64,000 nucleotides of DNA. Origin: Certhia americana. Its lineage: Eukaryota > Chordata > Aves > Passeriformes > Certhiidae. The notes below the pieces were generated by a model. The model made no database searches. It was given only the letters and a program-made list of their open reading frames with translations, and was not told where the DNA came from. How positions within the stretch are numbered: position 1 is the first letter of the stretch; each line of letters starts with the position of its first letter. The DNA lies in contig CM031859.1 of assembly GCA_018697195.1 (NCBI GenBank), positions 61,052,190 to 61,116,189 of the forward strand. The letters are read 5' to 3'. The translations under genes were made by a program, and so were the position numbers. Positions 40,403 to 53,536 of this stretch are shown piece after piece.

Positions 40403-43400
40403 GATTATGTTTTGAAGACTTCCATTTCAGTAAAGTGTTTCTTAATGTCTTAAATTGTCCAAGCAGGTAAAATCTTTGGGTTAAATTTCTAGGGACAGGT
40501 GTTTCGTAGCATGTTGTCCTAAAGATATGAGGATTCTATCCACATAATATACACATACTTATGCATGTGAAGGTCTTCAAGTATTTTACTCAGGAGAAAA
40601 AAAATCTAACAGCCCTGTAGGGTTCTCAAAGTTATTCTGTTCCTAGGCTGCCAAGAAGATAAGGACATGATTAATGCACCAACAGAGAAGGAAAAGCACA
40701 GGCTCTCAGACTCCACAAAGGAAAGAGAAGTTATAGAAATCCCAACTTCTCAGAAACTTCAGATGGAGATTCCACCTCAGATACAGCAGGATGTGACCAC
40801 AGTATTTATTGTTGCAGTGTTTGTAATTTATCCATTCGTCCAGGATTAGCAAGTGCCTCGAGGACAATTTGAGCCAAGTTTTTGTTCCAGATATTGCTGT
40901 CCCACTAAAAGAGCCTGTTAGCTGTGAGAAAACAAATGGTATCTTGCCTCCAAGCATACAAAATATCTTGAAACAAGTAACTAGATGCTTATAGACAACA
41001 CTTATAGGAACTGGAGAGTATTTCTGTCATTTATACTAAACTCTGGGTTTGAGAGCAAAGGCTTACCAAAGGGACAAGACATCTCTTATCATAAATATAT
41101 AATGATTTTACCAAATAACATTCTAAACTAGAGACATGAATAGTTTTTACTGTAACTACAAAAAAATAACCAACCAAACTACCACTTATCTAATCAATCA
41201 ATCAATGAAAATTTTATGTATAAGACTCTATACAGTTTGGGGGATTTTTTTTTTTTAATTTATTTATAGTGCAAGTTTTCCCATAATATAAGGTAAATAA
41301 CACAAAAAATTTCTAGAGTGTGTTGAGGAACGCAGGAGGGATGGAATGTTTTAAAGGCAGAAAGACTTGCTAGGTTTTGAGTATACCTACAAGTTGAGTT
41401 ATGTAGACAACTGGGTTCTTTGAGACTGTTAGCAAAAGATTGAGAGGCTTCACATGTGAATAAGTAGTTAGTACTGAAAATACTGCTTTTTATCAGTTGC
41501 ACATCTCTGAGCATGGTTCAATTCACATTTAAACATCAGGAGGATGCAGTAGATATAACAGAGAAAATAGAGGAGAGTAAGATATAAAATATTGATACAC
41601 TTTTATCAGCAGAGTCATAGTCAGGATTTTTCTGCTGATTTCTCAATTCAAAGTCATCAAAGAAGCAAGCACTCTGTCAGTTCAAAAGGTGTGGTAATCC
41701 CTATTTATCTGCCCTTCCAAGCTGGCTGATTCCGATCATTCACTTTCCCTTTCAGGGCTTATGAAGATAGTTCTCCCATATTCTTTATAGTTTGTGCTTG
41801 TTTGTTGGCTTCCTTAGTGATAGTTGTCCTGATCATCATTTTACTGGGAGAACTTCAGACAGAATTCCTCTGGAAGCTTGTGATAGGAAGCAAGCAAGGG
41901 TTATGACCATGGAGACACCATTTTTGGGGGTACATCAGTGCAGTGAAATGGACCATTCATTGTCTTGAAGTTGTACTGCGAGGGAAGCGTTGTACTGTTC
42001 CTTTCCACAGATTCAGGCCAGAATCAGGGAGAGTGCACGTGGCATGGGAAAGCCATGAACCATACTTTGTCCACAAGACAGGATAGTCCTGACTTTTTTG
42101 GCACATGAGTCTAATGAGTGCACATATCTCATTAACATGTTCCTGCTGCTTCCAGGTCCTGTGTTGGTGAAGATCAGCTGTTTTTGCACTTCTCTTGAGG
42201 TAAACATTTATGTTGTTAGCCAATTTCCTTACTCTTGCATTTCTACCCTAATATGGCATGGACTTTATATTCTGTTACATTGCCTGAAGTGAATAACAAT
42301 TCTGAGATTATTGCTAAGACAGTGAAAAAAATTAAAATAATATTTCTATCAATAAATACTATTAATAAAATTGTTTTTCTTAGGCAATAAACAAAGAATT
42401 ATGTTGAAATGTCTTACTCTGGCTGTGTCAGAGTAGCCAGACAAACTACAGTGTATAGGATAGGGATAGGATCTGTGGATCCCAATCAGGTAGAGAGGTA
42501 GAGCAATTAAATAGTGTAGCTCAGTGCTATATATTTCTAAAATTACTAGCAGTCATGGTTAAGAGAAATGGTTTTATTCTGTGGGTTCTGTCAAAGTTGC
42601 TTCTGGAGTTCTTTAGGAAATGTTAAGCTTTCACACAGTGAGAACCAAGATCCTCCAACAACATGTGTGAAACCACTAGACACTTCTTTAAATCTTAGCC
42701 AATATTTTATTTTGTTTAGTGCATATTAGCACATATGTTATTCACCATTGTCAAAATATTTGAGTATAAATAGTCACTGAATTTATAAAATGTGTGCTTT
42801 AAACAGAGCAATGTAATGGACAAAGAGAGTAACCTCCTGCCATGTCATGTGTAATTTGCAAATGCCGTACAGTACAGTGCTTGAAATTCCTTTGATACAT
42901 ACATGCATTATGTTATTTGTGGTATACTAAACAGAACAATCAATACATACAATAGACAGATAGCATTATGGGGCAGGTATATTAAAGCCAAAATCTCAGC
43001 CTAGAAGTGGGAATTATAAACATCTATGTTTTGATATTTTACTGATCCTTAGGGAAAGTGTCTCAAATAAACCTTTTTGAACTGGCTCACATTCACCACT
43101 CCAGAGTCACAGAATACAGAGGATATTGTATGTATGGAGAGATTCCATTTGGGGGATAAACAAATGGTTTGCACCCCATAATATCACCCTGGTTTTATGA
43201 AACAATCCACAACATGAGGTAGACAAAATTAAAAGCTTAGCCTGAAGATTCCTTTCTATTCCTGTCTGAAAGGTAAGGACAATGATTGATCATCTAGTAA
43301 GATTGTTTTTTATGAAGTAATTAGTATTTGAAAGGACTGCTGAATTTGAAAAAGACAATGTAAATGGTATGTGTTATTATTAAAAGAAAATCAGTTACAG

Positions 43401-45122
43401 CTGAAAGCTTTAGTAGTTATTGTTGAAGTCAAGTACATATCCACAGCCAGTCATTGTCTTTAAGAGAATGCCAGGAAAAGCGAAAAGTACAGGTTCAAAC
43501 ACTATTTTACACATTAGTGTTTCAATAAATTAAGAGTCCTCACTACATAATAAATCCTGGACACAAGAAACAGTAACAATTCTATTAATAAAACTACTAA
43601 TGATCCGTGATGACAAATGCTACTCAGGGTTATTATTTCAAATAATTGTCCATGCCCACTTAACCAAATTTTTAGACAAATGTTTTTGGCTCTGCTTGTA
43701 TCTCCTTCTACTCCTGCTGATCTGGCATAAACAGTACTGGAGAACTCTTTTCAAAGGGTCGCAGGAACTGAATGTAAAGGACCTAATTCTCTGGTGGTGC
43801 AACCATGGAATTTTGCCAGCACAGAAATTTGGCTCTACACACGTTCATACAAGCAGTCCTATGCCAGATTTTATGTGTACAGACAAATGCTGAATAGAAG
43901 CAATAACATGTAACTTAAGCTAGACTCTCACAAGTAACCCACATGTCCTGATTACAAAGAGAAAATTGTCACATAGGTGCATGATTAATACAGAGCAAAA
44001 TTCAGCCACGTTCCAAAAATACTTCTGATGAAACAAAGGCATTAATGGATATCTTTCTGAAGAGGCTAAATTTGTCATTTTAATTATTCATTGTGCAGTA
44101 GTCCTTTACATGTACTTCTGGGGTTAGCAATAAAGTAAGGAAGAATTACAGCATAAAACAGAAATGTAGAGCAGTTCTTCAGCAAAACAAATGAATATAA
44201 AAGCAAAATAAACAAAGAGAACAATGAAAAAGCTGGGTGCCACTAAAGATGTAAGCAGTACCTAGCACAGATTCAACAGGAAAGAAAGGGCATCTTCTGT
44301 AACCAAAATTTAGAAGATAATGTGTTTCAGTTGTGGAACTCTGAATTCATAAAGAAATTTAGTATTTTTTCTAAGGTGAAATGTGTTTCAAGCATATTCT
44401 GTACCCCTGCAAGATTCAGTTAGTCACTGTCACAGCTGGGGAACTATTGGGAAACAAACCATTAAAAATCCCACAGGGCATTTTGCTAGACATCCATATA
44501 AGTTTTAGTTATGTTACTCACAATGAAAGAGTGAAACAGCTGTACAACAGACACTTGGACATTCCTCTTGTGTCACAGCTGGAAAGCCATGGATGCATTG
44601 GGCTGCCTTTCTGGGAGGATTAATGTGCCTTTGCAGGACTACTTTTTGTCTTGGGTCTTCTGCCTTTTTTGGTCCCACTACTGGCCTGGTGTTGAATGTG
44701 GCATTGAGCCGACACTGATGGTATTGATAAATTGGAGATTTGAAGAGGAAACCCTCTGCAGCAATTTGCACTTCAGACCTGGCTTTATTACAATTCAAAT
44801 CTGTCTCCTCCTGGTGACCTCCCCTGGTCAGTAGGGGCATTTCAGAGGTAAGCATCTCACAGCAGTAGCATCAACAAGGAGAATTAACATACCTGTTAGG
44901 AATTTATACGCCCAAAAATATTCCATCCTTAAAACCCACAGAGAAAGGAATATTTTACAACTATTTTCCTTGTGGAAGACCATGGTTTTGGCCCTTATTT
45001 TCCAAGAACACTCATATTTCACATACGGTTTGCAGAATTTAGGAGTCACAACAGATTCAGGAATGATTTCCTGCTGAGGTTTTGAGATTATTAAATAGCA
45101 TATCTTGGATACTTAGCTCTGC

Positions 45123-45159
45123 TTTTTTTTTTGTTTTTTTTTTTTTTTTTTTTTTTTTT
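45123..45159. repeat. T10-G-T26 tract
   Basis: A T run interrupted by a single G at 45133. No retrotransposon body is recognisable on either side. Confidence 0.93.
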
Positions 45160-48100
45160 CTTCCTTGTATGTTTTAGAACTGGATGCTCTCCTGTTTTTC
45201 AACATGCATTATTTCATCAATATAAGAGCAGAATGCCACAGCTGAGATTAGGTTGTTTTACTGTACTTTACAGTTTAGTCAATTCTGAACAGAAAAGCTA
45301 ATAAATTAGCAAGGTTACACTGCACTAGCTAGAGCTGTCTGAGGCTGAGCTGAGACACAGAAACATTTCCTAAAGCAACTAAGTCATACAGAGATGAGCA
45401 GCCTTTGTTCACTGGCAATTATTCTGTTTTTCTGAGAGACATTTATTAATACATAATGCAAGAGAGCCTAGGCTCACTGTGTTCTTTGCTTCCTACATGA
45501 TTCCTCTGTTCCTTCAGGAGCAAAGAGAACAATCCCATATGACCTTCTTGCATTGTACACATTTAGAAAGAAATACAATCCATCTTTCTCTATTTAATCT
45601 ACCCTTTCTGATTACCTGCTCATCTGATCATCTACCAAAGATATTTAATTCCAAGAGATCAGTGCAAAGGTTTGGAAATACCACTTCCTGAAAGTGACTT
45701 TTCAGCTATCCTTCTCTTGTCAAATTGCACATTACTCTCTAGAGATGAATAATAGGCTGTATTGTTACTCAACATATATGACAGGAGAAAAGAGTGATAA
45801 GTAATGATGAATTTGGATGATTTTGATAGGCCAAACTGAATTCCTTAGCCTTTGTGAACGATAGACTCTTTTGCAGCCATGGGTATATATCTGAAGCAGA
45901 AAAGGAAACCCTACTTTAAAGGATATTCATTGCCTATAGGAAAGATACTTTCAAACAAAAGGTTTTGCTACAAAGCAAATGCAACCTTCCATAGTTAGAT
46001 AGTGAAATTCTTTCATTTACTTCTGTGAATGAAATTAATGAGACTATTATTAGAAACATTCAAGTGGTTGTTGTTGGCTTGAAAATACATTTCAGAACAG
46101 AGAAACTAGAAAATGAAGCAGAAATTAATAAATTCAGAGCAAATATAAACAAAACTTGACAAAGAAACAGAACCCAAATAAAATATGACTTAAAGAGTTA
46201 AAATTTTAAAAATCAATCTATTCTATCTGCCTCCCCCCCCAAAAAAGGTTTACTACCAAAGAAGCATGAAGGTAGGAGAGAGTTCTCATTTGTAATAAAA
46301 AGGCACAATAAGATCAGATTTTCATACTGCACACAATCAGACTGAGTGGAAAGAGTTGTATTTTCCTACATGGAAGATAATTAAATACTGGTATAACCAA
46401 TCACAAGATGTGATGAAATCTCTATAATTTTAAATCAAGACTGGGCAACTTGGTAAAAATATTCTACTCTCAAATCAAAAATATACTAGGCAAAGTTCTC
46501 CACCTCATATTGTACCACAAATGAGATTCATTTCTTTAACGGACTTTTCAGACCTTTATATCTATAAACATCAGCTTCTGATGAAATCCACATAGCAAAT
46601 TATTCATTGACAAATTTAGCAGGATTAGTCTATATTTAGAAATGTACAAGCAGTCTCATGAACTATTTCATACGTGGTAAAACAATCCTTCCTGTGTAAA
46701 TTAGAGGTCATGCTATATAACTTACTGCTTAAAAGATTGGCTATTTAAATTACCTTACATAGAGGCATAACTAACATTCCTTATAATGCATGCTTGTCAT
46801 GTATTTTTAAATGTGTTTTCTGAAGTCTTCAGTGAACATGCCTAGGAGCTCTCTTGATTCAAGACTATTTAGGTAATAGAAATGAAGTATTCTTGCAGCT
46901 GTAAAGTGTCCTTTAGTCACAGATTTCCAAAATTTCTCTCTATATCTTTCATATTCTTCATGATCAACATATCTTCAATTTACATGATTTATACAGTACA
47001 ACTGTTACAGCTGTGGAGGTCTAATAATACAGGTAAGGACTTATTCCAGAGTCAATATGTCAATATTAGGTTTCTGATATTAAAAAAAAAAAAACAAATA
47101 CAAAAACCAACAACAAAAAAATATTGGGGACAAATATCACTTGGAATTTTCAACACTCACAGTTTTCATTTCTTTGTTCTATATGGAAACTTGAAATATT
47201 GCAGATTCTTTTAAAGCTGTGTCTTGAGAATACATTTTTGCTAGGTCAATCCATTCCCATCTACTGTATTTCCTCTTTCAAGTTTTTGTATTTTATGTTT
47301 TTTATGGTTTTATTCTTTTATTTTTAGGTATGTGTCATCCTTAGGAAAAAATTCTATAAAAGTCGGAGATAATTTTAAGTCTTACACAAAGGCTTTGTTC
47401 ACTGCTTGCTGTCAAGCAATGAACAGCATGAGTTATATTTAAGAAAAAAAGAATAAAATCTACTAAACATATAATAAATCGAATAGGCAATAGAAAATTA
47501 GTTTGGACATTCATGATAGAAAAACAAATATCTTGATCTCTCAAACTGTAGAATATATATATATATTTACCCTATAATTCCATACCAACTCTTCAAGAGT
47601 TTAATAATAGGCCACAGGTCAGGTTCCCCAAGAGACTGATGATCCTACTCACAGATTTCTTATGAAAAATGGAGTCTATCTAAGTCATGTCCTACTAGTT
47701 TGTTTTTTCCTTATCTGGTCTTACAATTGAAAATATCACCTACAATATAAAATAAACCCCAAACCAATCAAACAAAAACATAAGTCAAACAAACAAAAAT
47801 GCATACAACCAAAAGGAGGAAATAAAACCCAAACCCAAACAGCCTCAAAAGGCCTTCCTTCCCCTTGTCTCTCCTGCCAGATTTTATTTTGAAATTTCTG
47901 ATGCTAGATTCTTCGTTGTAACTCACCAGCCCTCCGAGAATTCCCTGTCAGAAGGTTCCCAAATGAGCATCATTAGGAGATCAAAGTTTTCCAACAGTTG
48001 ATCTGTTGCTTAGTTACCAACTCCCTGGAGGTATGACTTGACAAACTGCTTTGTCCTGAATAGAAGTCAACATTTTGTCCAAAGAGGATCATCATTATTT

Positions 48101-49094
48101 AACAAACCCTCTGATGTCACCTTGGATCATCCTCTTTTGAAACTGCAGCATGGAAAATATTCCAAAAAGAGGAGGTAAAAAGATGTCAGAGAGAGACACG
48201 CCCCAGATACAAAATACATTTTACAGTCTTAACATTGAGACTCATAGAACACCTCCTGTATCCAACAGAAATACAGAATCCTGCACAGACAGATTCACTG
48301 TGTCATATCACATTTGAGTATGAAAATTAAACTCAGCCTCCTGAAGCTCCAAACGTGAAGGACATTCAAGTCAAAAATTCTGGCACAGACTTATCTTAAA
48401 TTTAATAGAGCACTGTTTAATTTTAGATATTAACATTAAAAAATATCTGGATGGCACCCAAGACATTATAAAGCTATGATTTGCTAAATATTCATCACTT
48501 TGTACATTCTCTAAAACCATCTTTCCCATGCAAATAATTAGGCATTTAATTTTTAAAAAAACGTGTCCTGAGAATTCGCAAAAAGTCAATTCTATGTTCC
48601 CACTTCTGAATACAAATATGGAAAAGAATGCACTTACTACAAAGGGATCATATAATTTTTTTCTACATAAAGGTCAGACTGAACAAAGAATTTTCATGTC
48701 AATTTCACCCTTTATGTTCTGCTCAGTCTTCGTCTTCCAAGAGGAATACATTTTATTACTTTACAAAATGAAAGCCTATTATTTCTGCAAGTGATTCTTG
48801 ATCAATAAATTTCCCACATAGTTTTATTTGAGGTCATTTGATATCTGGGCATTTGTCATACTTTTAAGATGGAATTAAATGAGATTTAAAATAAAATCAA
48901 ATGCCTCCTTCCAACCTTTTTTAATGAAAAAACATCAAGAAAACAGTCAAGAAAGAACTATGCATTTTATGTATATGAACATGAATCACAAAAGAATGCA
49001 TTATACATTCATGTTAAGCATCCATATTTGAAGATAAAAGAAAAAACATACTAAATGTTCTTCATTGACACAGATCTACGTATATATATACATA
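45160..49094. other. AT-rich unique DNA
   Basis: Contains an A13 tract at 47082-47094 inside an A/C-rich stretch that runs to about 47121, and short TA repeats near 47553-47566 and 49081-49091. No gene, transposon or RNA gene was recognised. Open frames such as 46882-47214 are low-complexity. Confidence 0.5.
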
Positions 49095-49225
49095 CCACAG
49101 AATCACAGAATGTCTTGAGCTGGAAGGGACCCAGAAGGATCATCAAGATGTACACATAGTAGAACCCAGAGCTTTAAACACCTCCATCAGTTTCCCACCT
49201 TTTCTTGTTGTCACCACCTAATGAT
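49095..49225 (-). mobile_element. CR1-type 3' end, antisense
   Basis: The plus strand starts with 'ccacagaatcacagaatgt', the reverse complement of the terminal CR1 octamer run. It continues with 'gagctggaagggaccc' and 'aaggatcatcaag', as in antisense CR1 tails. The rest (to about 49225) is diverged but retains 'ccagagctttaaacacc'. The same terminal sequence is shared with the tail of the SINE at 58886-59026, so this could also be a headless SINE copy. I see no tRNA-like head here, so CR1 is preferred. Confidence 0.75.
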
Positions 49226-51910
49226 GGCTGAATAATTGCACCTTATTATCTTTCTAATCTTTCACACCTGACCAGAATATTTTTTAAAATATGCTGATTC
49301 TGGGTAATTTACCACAATTTCTCAAAACTTTGGTAACTATTATAAGGAGACAAATAGACAAGAAAAACATCACCCCACCAGGAACATTTATCTGTCCTTA
49401 AAACTCATAAAGACTTTTTGTTTCTAAAGACCTGTAGGCTGCACAGGCCTTGTGCTTTTCTGCTTTCCTTTTTCAGGGCTAAATAATGATGCACGTCTGG
49501 ACTGCAAATCAGAGACTTAGAGTGAAACTAACCTTGAATCATAATTAAATAGAGAAATAATGCTCAATTTTATTCAAATGAAACCTATGACATGACAAAT
49601 CTCTACAAAATGGCAGCATTATCTTTAAATCAAACTGTGGTGAAATTTTCTGAATCTTTATGCTCAAGTATGTCAGGAATTAAAGAGGCTGCACTTATAG
49701 GGCCTCCAACTTCATGGCAGAAATGAACAATTACTTGACTAAATCCAAATTGTACTGACAAAAAGGAGATGATTCATTGTGCAGCTCCACTATCAGCAGT
49801 CATTGTCTTTTGACTGTCTTTGGCCCAGCAGTGGCAAAATGTGAAGTTTGTAAGAGAGTCCTGTTTGCAGGTTGACTTCTATCCAAACCGGCAACTCTCA
49901 AGCAGTTGCTACGGGCAGACAGATGCACTTCTTGGGGATTGCAAACCTTCAGAGAGCTCAGTAGCACAGGATGACATTTGCAGGGGGAGCTTGACTGGTG
50001 AAATTATATTCATGGGCTGTTGTGAAGCTGCTACTCAGCAGGAGGGAGAAATTTTCCAGTCCAGAAGAATGTCCTGGTTGCAGAGCCGAGATGATGCCAG
50101 GGCAAGGTAGCCCTGATGGGCTGGGGCAAGCTGCCAAGGCTGTATTCTCATGCAGATTTGAGCCTGTCACTGTGCAGTGAACCTGAAATTGGGACAAGGA
50201 GAGAAAATGTGGGCCCCTCTTAGAACGACTGCTCTTGCCCATTCAACTTGCAGAAATTAACTGAACTTTGATCATATTTCTTAGGGAAGAAAAACTGATT
50301 AACAGCTCCCTCTCCCCCTGCTGAGATAAAAACCAAAAAAATGTCTAAAACAGACTCAGAGAGCAGCACACTCTATGCCATGCAGTCTTGCACATGTTAG
50401 CTGTGCAACATTTCATGCTTCTCATGAAAGCACAGCTGTATGTTTCAAAACAATTTTATCTGCTGTGTAAAGAAGATCTAAATGCCTCCTGTAGAAACAG
50501 AGTACTGTAAGGAAGTAATTCCATAACATTGCAAGAAAAATGCTCAGCAAAAAGTGATCAAGGGATGAGACAGTCGCTCCCACATACTCACTGTGGCTTT
50601 GATAAACTGAAGGTGTAATTCTCTGGGGAGAAGTGGGAAACCAGAAAGCAGCATTTCAGAGAGCAACCTCCTCAAGTGCAGCAGTGCAAGTGTCATGGTG
50701 CATCCCCAAACTCAGAGCTGGCAGTCTTTGCACATTTTGCTGGAGTAATTCAAGTTTTGGGCTGGTGAGGATTCCAGAGATGGAAAGTAATAATACTGGG
50801 AGAAAAATCCCATCTTCAGCATATCTTTGTGGCAGACTGTCCTGCACAGAATTTTCAAAACTCGCACAATTGGATATGGTTCATGGAGCTGGACACGGTT
50901 CATTAGGCAAGTGTTTATAATGGCCTCCTGTTACATCTGCTGAGAATAAAATGCTTTTATCTTGCATCCAGGAGTAGATTTTGAGACTGTCCACAATATC
51001 ATGAATGCTGGTGGCAATTTACCCTTAATTTTCCCATTCAGTTTGCATTGCAAAGCAGCAGGGAGGTTGGCTTAACTCTAAATGCTGCAGTGTCGAAAGA
51101 ATCAGCAGGATTCAATGCTAATATTCATATTAATTTCTTCTCTTCATAGTTGAAACAGAAAGATCCTATGTTTGTTTTTTAATATGCCAGAACCCAAAAG
51201 ACAGCCAAAACCTTTCAGTTTCCTGAATATTTATGAAACTCCTGAATATTGATTACAATCAATTTATCACTTTTATTTATCTTGCACATTCATCTATATG
51301 TGCATCTATCTGTTAAATGAAGTTCCATATTAATTACTACATTAATTCATTAACACTCCCACTAGTATATTGTTAATATTTATTGACAAGCCACTTTATT
51401 TTCAGCTCTTAGTGGTGCTTCTGATACATGGTCAATGTTTTGTTGTTTTGAGGCAGTTTGATTTTTTTACCTATCTTTTATGGGTATTCATTTTGCTGGA
51501 AAAAAAACCCACTTTTTTTTTTAAATTATTTGTTTTCAATCCCAACATTAATCTGGGACCAGAAAATCCAGGAGGGTTTTTGTTGATTTTGTTGCTATAA
51601 AGCAGATTGTTGCATGCACCTGGTGTATTTTATGTTCAAAATGGGAAGCAAAACTAAGCTTTGGTCTAAAAGGTCTCAAGACACAGTGAATCCGATTAAA
51701 AAAATTCCTGTGATAAACAAATGCATTTAAAAAAAAATTAATTGAGCCAGAAGAATTTGTTGCTCAGGAGCAGATATTCCCAAGGAGCGATTTTTACCCC
51801 AAGTAAATGGTAATCTTGATGTTTTATTCGTCATAAAGAGGACTTTATCATGGCCTTCAGACTCTACCCATCATATAGACCCTCAAACCTCATCTCAACC
51901 AATAGGATTC
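49226..51910. other. Unique DNA with complex, GC-richer pockets
   Basis: Two pockets stand out: about 49800-50260 and about 50370-51140. They have balanced composition, few simple repeats and several homeodomain-type TAAT cores near 51015-51140. Open frames occur on both strands in both pockets (for example 49820-50110 plus, 49958-50242 minus; 50633-50920 plus, 50656-50903 minus), which argues against coding. Conserved regulatory DNA is a reasonable guess but unproven. Confidence 0.45.
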
Positions 51911-52965
51911 TGTTCTTCAGCAATAGGGTTGCTCAGCTGGACACCAGATGCCCATCAAAGCCATTTTACCACTCCCCTCCCCAGCTGGTCAGAGAAGAAA
52001 ATATATAATGAAAAGCTTGTGGGTCATGATAAGGACAGAAAGAGATTGGTCACTAATTATGGGCAAAACTGACTTAGGGAAATTAGCTCGATATTTCACC
52101 AAGCAAGTCAGAGTAGGATAAAGAGAAATAAAATCAAATCTTAAAACAACTCCCATCAGCCCCTCCCTTCTTCCCAGGCTTACCTTTACTTCTGATTTTC
52201 TCCCCCTCATTCCCTCCAGTGGCACAGGGAGATGGAGAATGGGTGTTGTGGTCAATTCATCACATGTTGTCTCTGCTACTTATTCCTCCTCAGTGGAAGG
52301 ACTCCTCATATTCTTCCTCTGCTCCAGTATGAGCTCCCTTCCACAGGACACAGTCCTCCATGAATTTCCAACATCAGTCCTTCACACAGGCTGCAGTTCT
52401 TCAAAAACTGCTCCAGGGTGGGTCTCTTCTGTGGAATGCAGTCCCTCAGGAACAGACAGCTTCAGTGTGGGTCTCCTGCAGGGTCACAAGTCCTGCCAGC
52501 AAACCTGCTCCAGTGGGTTCCTCTCTCCATGGAGCCACATGTCCTGCTAGGAGCCTGCTCCAGCAAAGGCATCCAACAGAGTCACAGCCACCTTTGGGCA
52601 TCCACCTGCTCCATGGAGGAGTCCCGTCACTTATCTGCCATGGACCTTCATGAGCTGCAGGAAGACAGCCAGTCCTACCATGGGCTGCAGCACAGGATGA
52701 AGTCACCTCTTTCACCTCCTCCACTGACCTTAGGGTCTACAGGGCTGTTCCTCTCACATGTACTCAGTCTGCAGTTCTGCAGCAGCTTTTTTCCCTTCTT
52801 AAAAGGGAAAGTGCTACCACCATCATGATGGGCTCATCCTTGGCCAGTAGTAGATCTGTCTGGAAGCCAGCTGTCAATGGTTCCAGTGGACACAGAGAAA
52901 GCTTCTCAGAGAAGCCACTACGATAGTCCCTCACTGGCAGAACCTTGCCATCCAAATCCAATACA
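51911..52965 (-). mobile_element. Solo-LTR-like element of a common avian ERV family
   Basis: About 1.05 kb, strongly GC-richer than its flanks, matching from memory a long terminal repeat family abundant in bird genomes. Recognisable plus-strand blocks include 'cagctggacaccagatgccc' at the left end, 'cactcccctccccagctg', 'caattcatcacatgttgtct', a central degenerate tandem repeat, 'gatgggctcatccttggcca' and 'gaaccttgccatccaaatcc' near the right end. The minus strand begins TGTATTGG at 52965. No gag, pol or env sequence adjoins it, so it would be a solo LTR left by recombination. Matching sequence may continue to about 53030. Orientation is inferred; I do not name the subfamily. The open frames across it (52239-52550, 52360-52653, 52418-52828 plus; 52446-52724 minus) are repeat-derived and not genes. 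Confidence 0.7.
52320..52613. repeat. Degenerate ~48-bp tandem repeat inside the LTR
   Basis: The heptamer TGCTCCA recurs at 52320, 52409, 52506, 52556 and 52607, with a degenerate copy at 52459 ('agcttcag'). That gives a spacing of about 47-51 bp, with one unit between 52320 and 52409 lacking a clear copy. Units share the order 'TGCTCCAG - ggtctcct - tcctgc'. Because the period is near a multiple of 3, frames stay open across several units, which explains the stack of overlapping open frames here. Confidence 0.75.
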
Positions 52966-53321
52966 CCTCCTTCTCAGCAGTTTTCAGCAGGAACTTGGCT
53001 GCACTTTCCCTCCACTCTTCTCATTAGGATGAGCTGTGAATGATTTAAGTATACATGAAATACGACAGCCACTTAAAAATACATGCAAACAAAATCCACC
53101 TCAACAGTAAATTAGCTAGAATCTGCTTCACAGTGAAGGGCAGGTGGCAGAGTTAGTTTTAATAAATGAATTAAATATCTATTCTGTAAAATATATCTTT
53201 GAAGTGCAAGTACAGAAATATGGAATATAAACCTAATGTATTCTTTTGAATTTTTTCATGGTGATTTGAAGAAAAACAAATCAGAAAGAACAAAACATTA
53301 AAAAAAAGTCCTTCTGTTATT

Positions 53322-53536
53322 GCTTCACCAGATTACTGTGAGGGTAGTAAGGCACTGGAAACAGGTTGCCAGAGAAGTTCTGGATGCCCCATCCCTGGAA
53401 TAGCTCAAGAACAGGTTGCATGGGACTTCAAGCAACCTAGTCTAATGGAAAGGGTTCCTGCCCATGTCAGGGTGTTTGGAACAAGATGATCTTTAAGGTC
53501 CCCTCCAATACAAACCATTCTATGATTCTCTGATTG
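53322..53536 (+). mobile_element. CR1 LINE, 5'-truncated 3' end
   Basis: The best-preserved CR1 terminus in the window. The ordered blocks are 'tactgtgagggtagtaaggc', 'ggaaacaggttgcc', 'ggatgccccatccctggaat', 'agcaacctagtctaatgg', 'ctgcccatgtcagggtgt', 'agatgatctttaaggtcccc' and a terminal 'accattctatgattctctga'. About 215 bp, entirely 3' untranslated region. It lies about 360 bp beyond the LTR-like element and is in the same orientation as the copies at 7.9 and 14.4 kb. Its lower divergence suggests it is younger than those two. Confidence 0.93.

Larger units (their letters stand above)
31093..45122. other. Long AT-rich unique stretch, no gene recognised
   Basis: Fourteen kilobases without an identifiable transposon or gene. 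The longest frames are 34371-34808 (minus, 145 codons) and 44514-44855 (minus, 113 codons). Neither has a recognisable domain, and the second is overlapped by open frames on the plus strand. Moderate-GC pockets occur at about 37440-37730, 41930-42190 and 44560-44840. Small inverted repeats lie at 32054-32076, 36204-36223 and 40370-40402, and an (AATC)4 repeat is at 41191-41207. The absence of recent transposons over this length is notable but typical of bird gene deserts. Confidence 0.5.

Noticed and set aside
49820..50242. Overlapping frames of 96 (plus), 94 (minus) and 60 codons (plus)
   Set aside because: They overlap on opposite strands without a recognisable product, which fits composition or a non-coding element better than a gene.
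52418..52828. 136-codon open frame on the plus strand
   Set aside because: It lies inside the LTR-like element and its codons come largely from the ~48-bp tandem repeat. Other frames are open over the same bases on both strands. No host or viral protein family was recognised.
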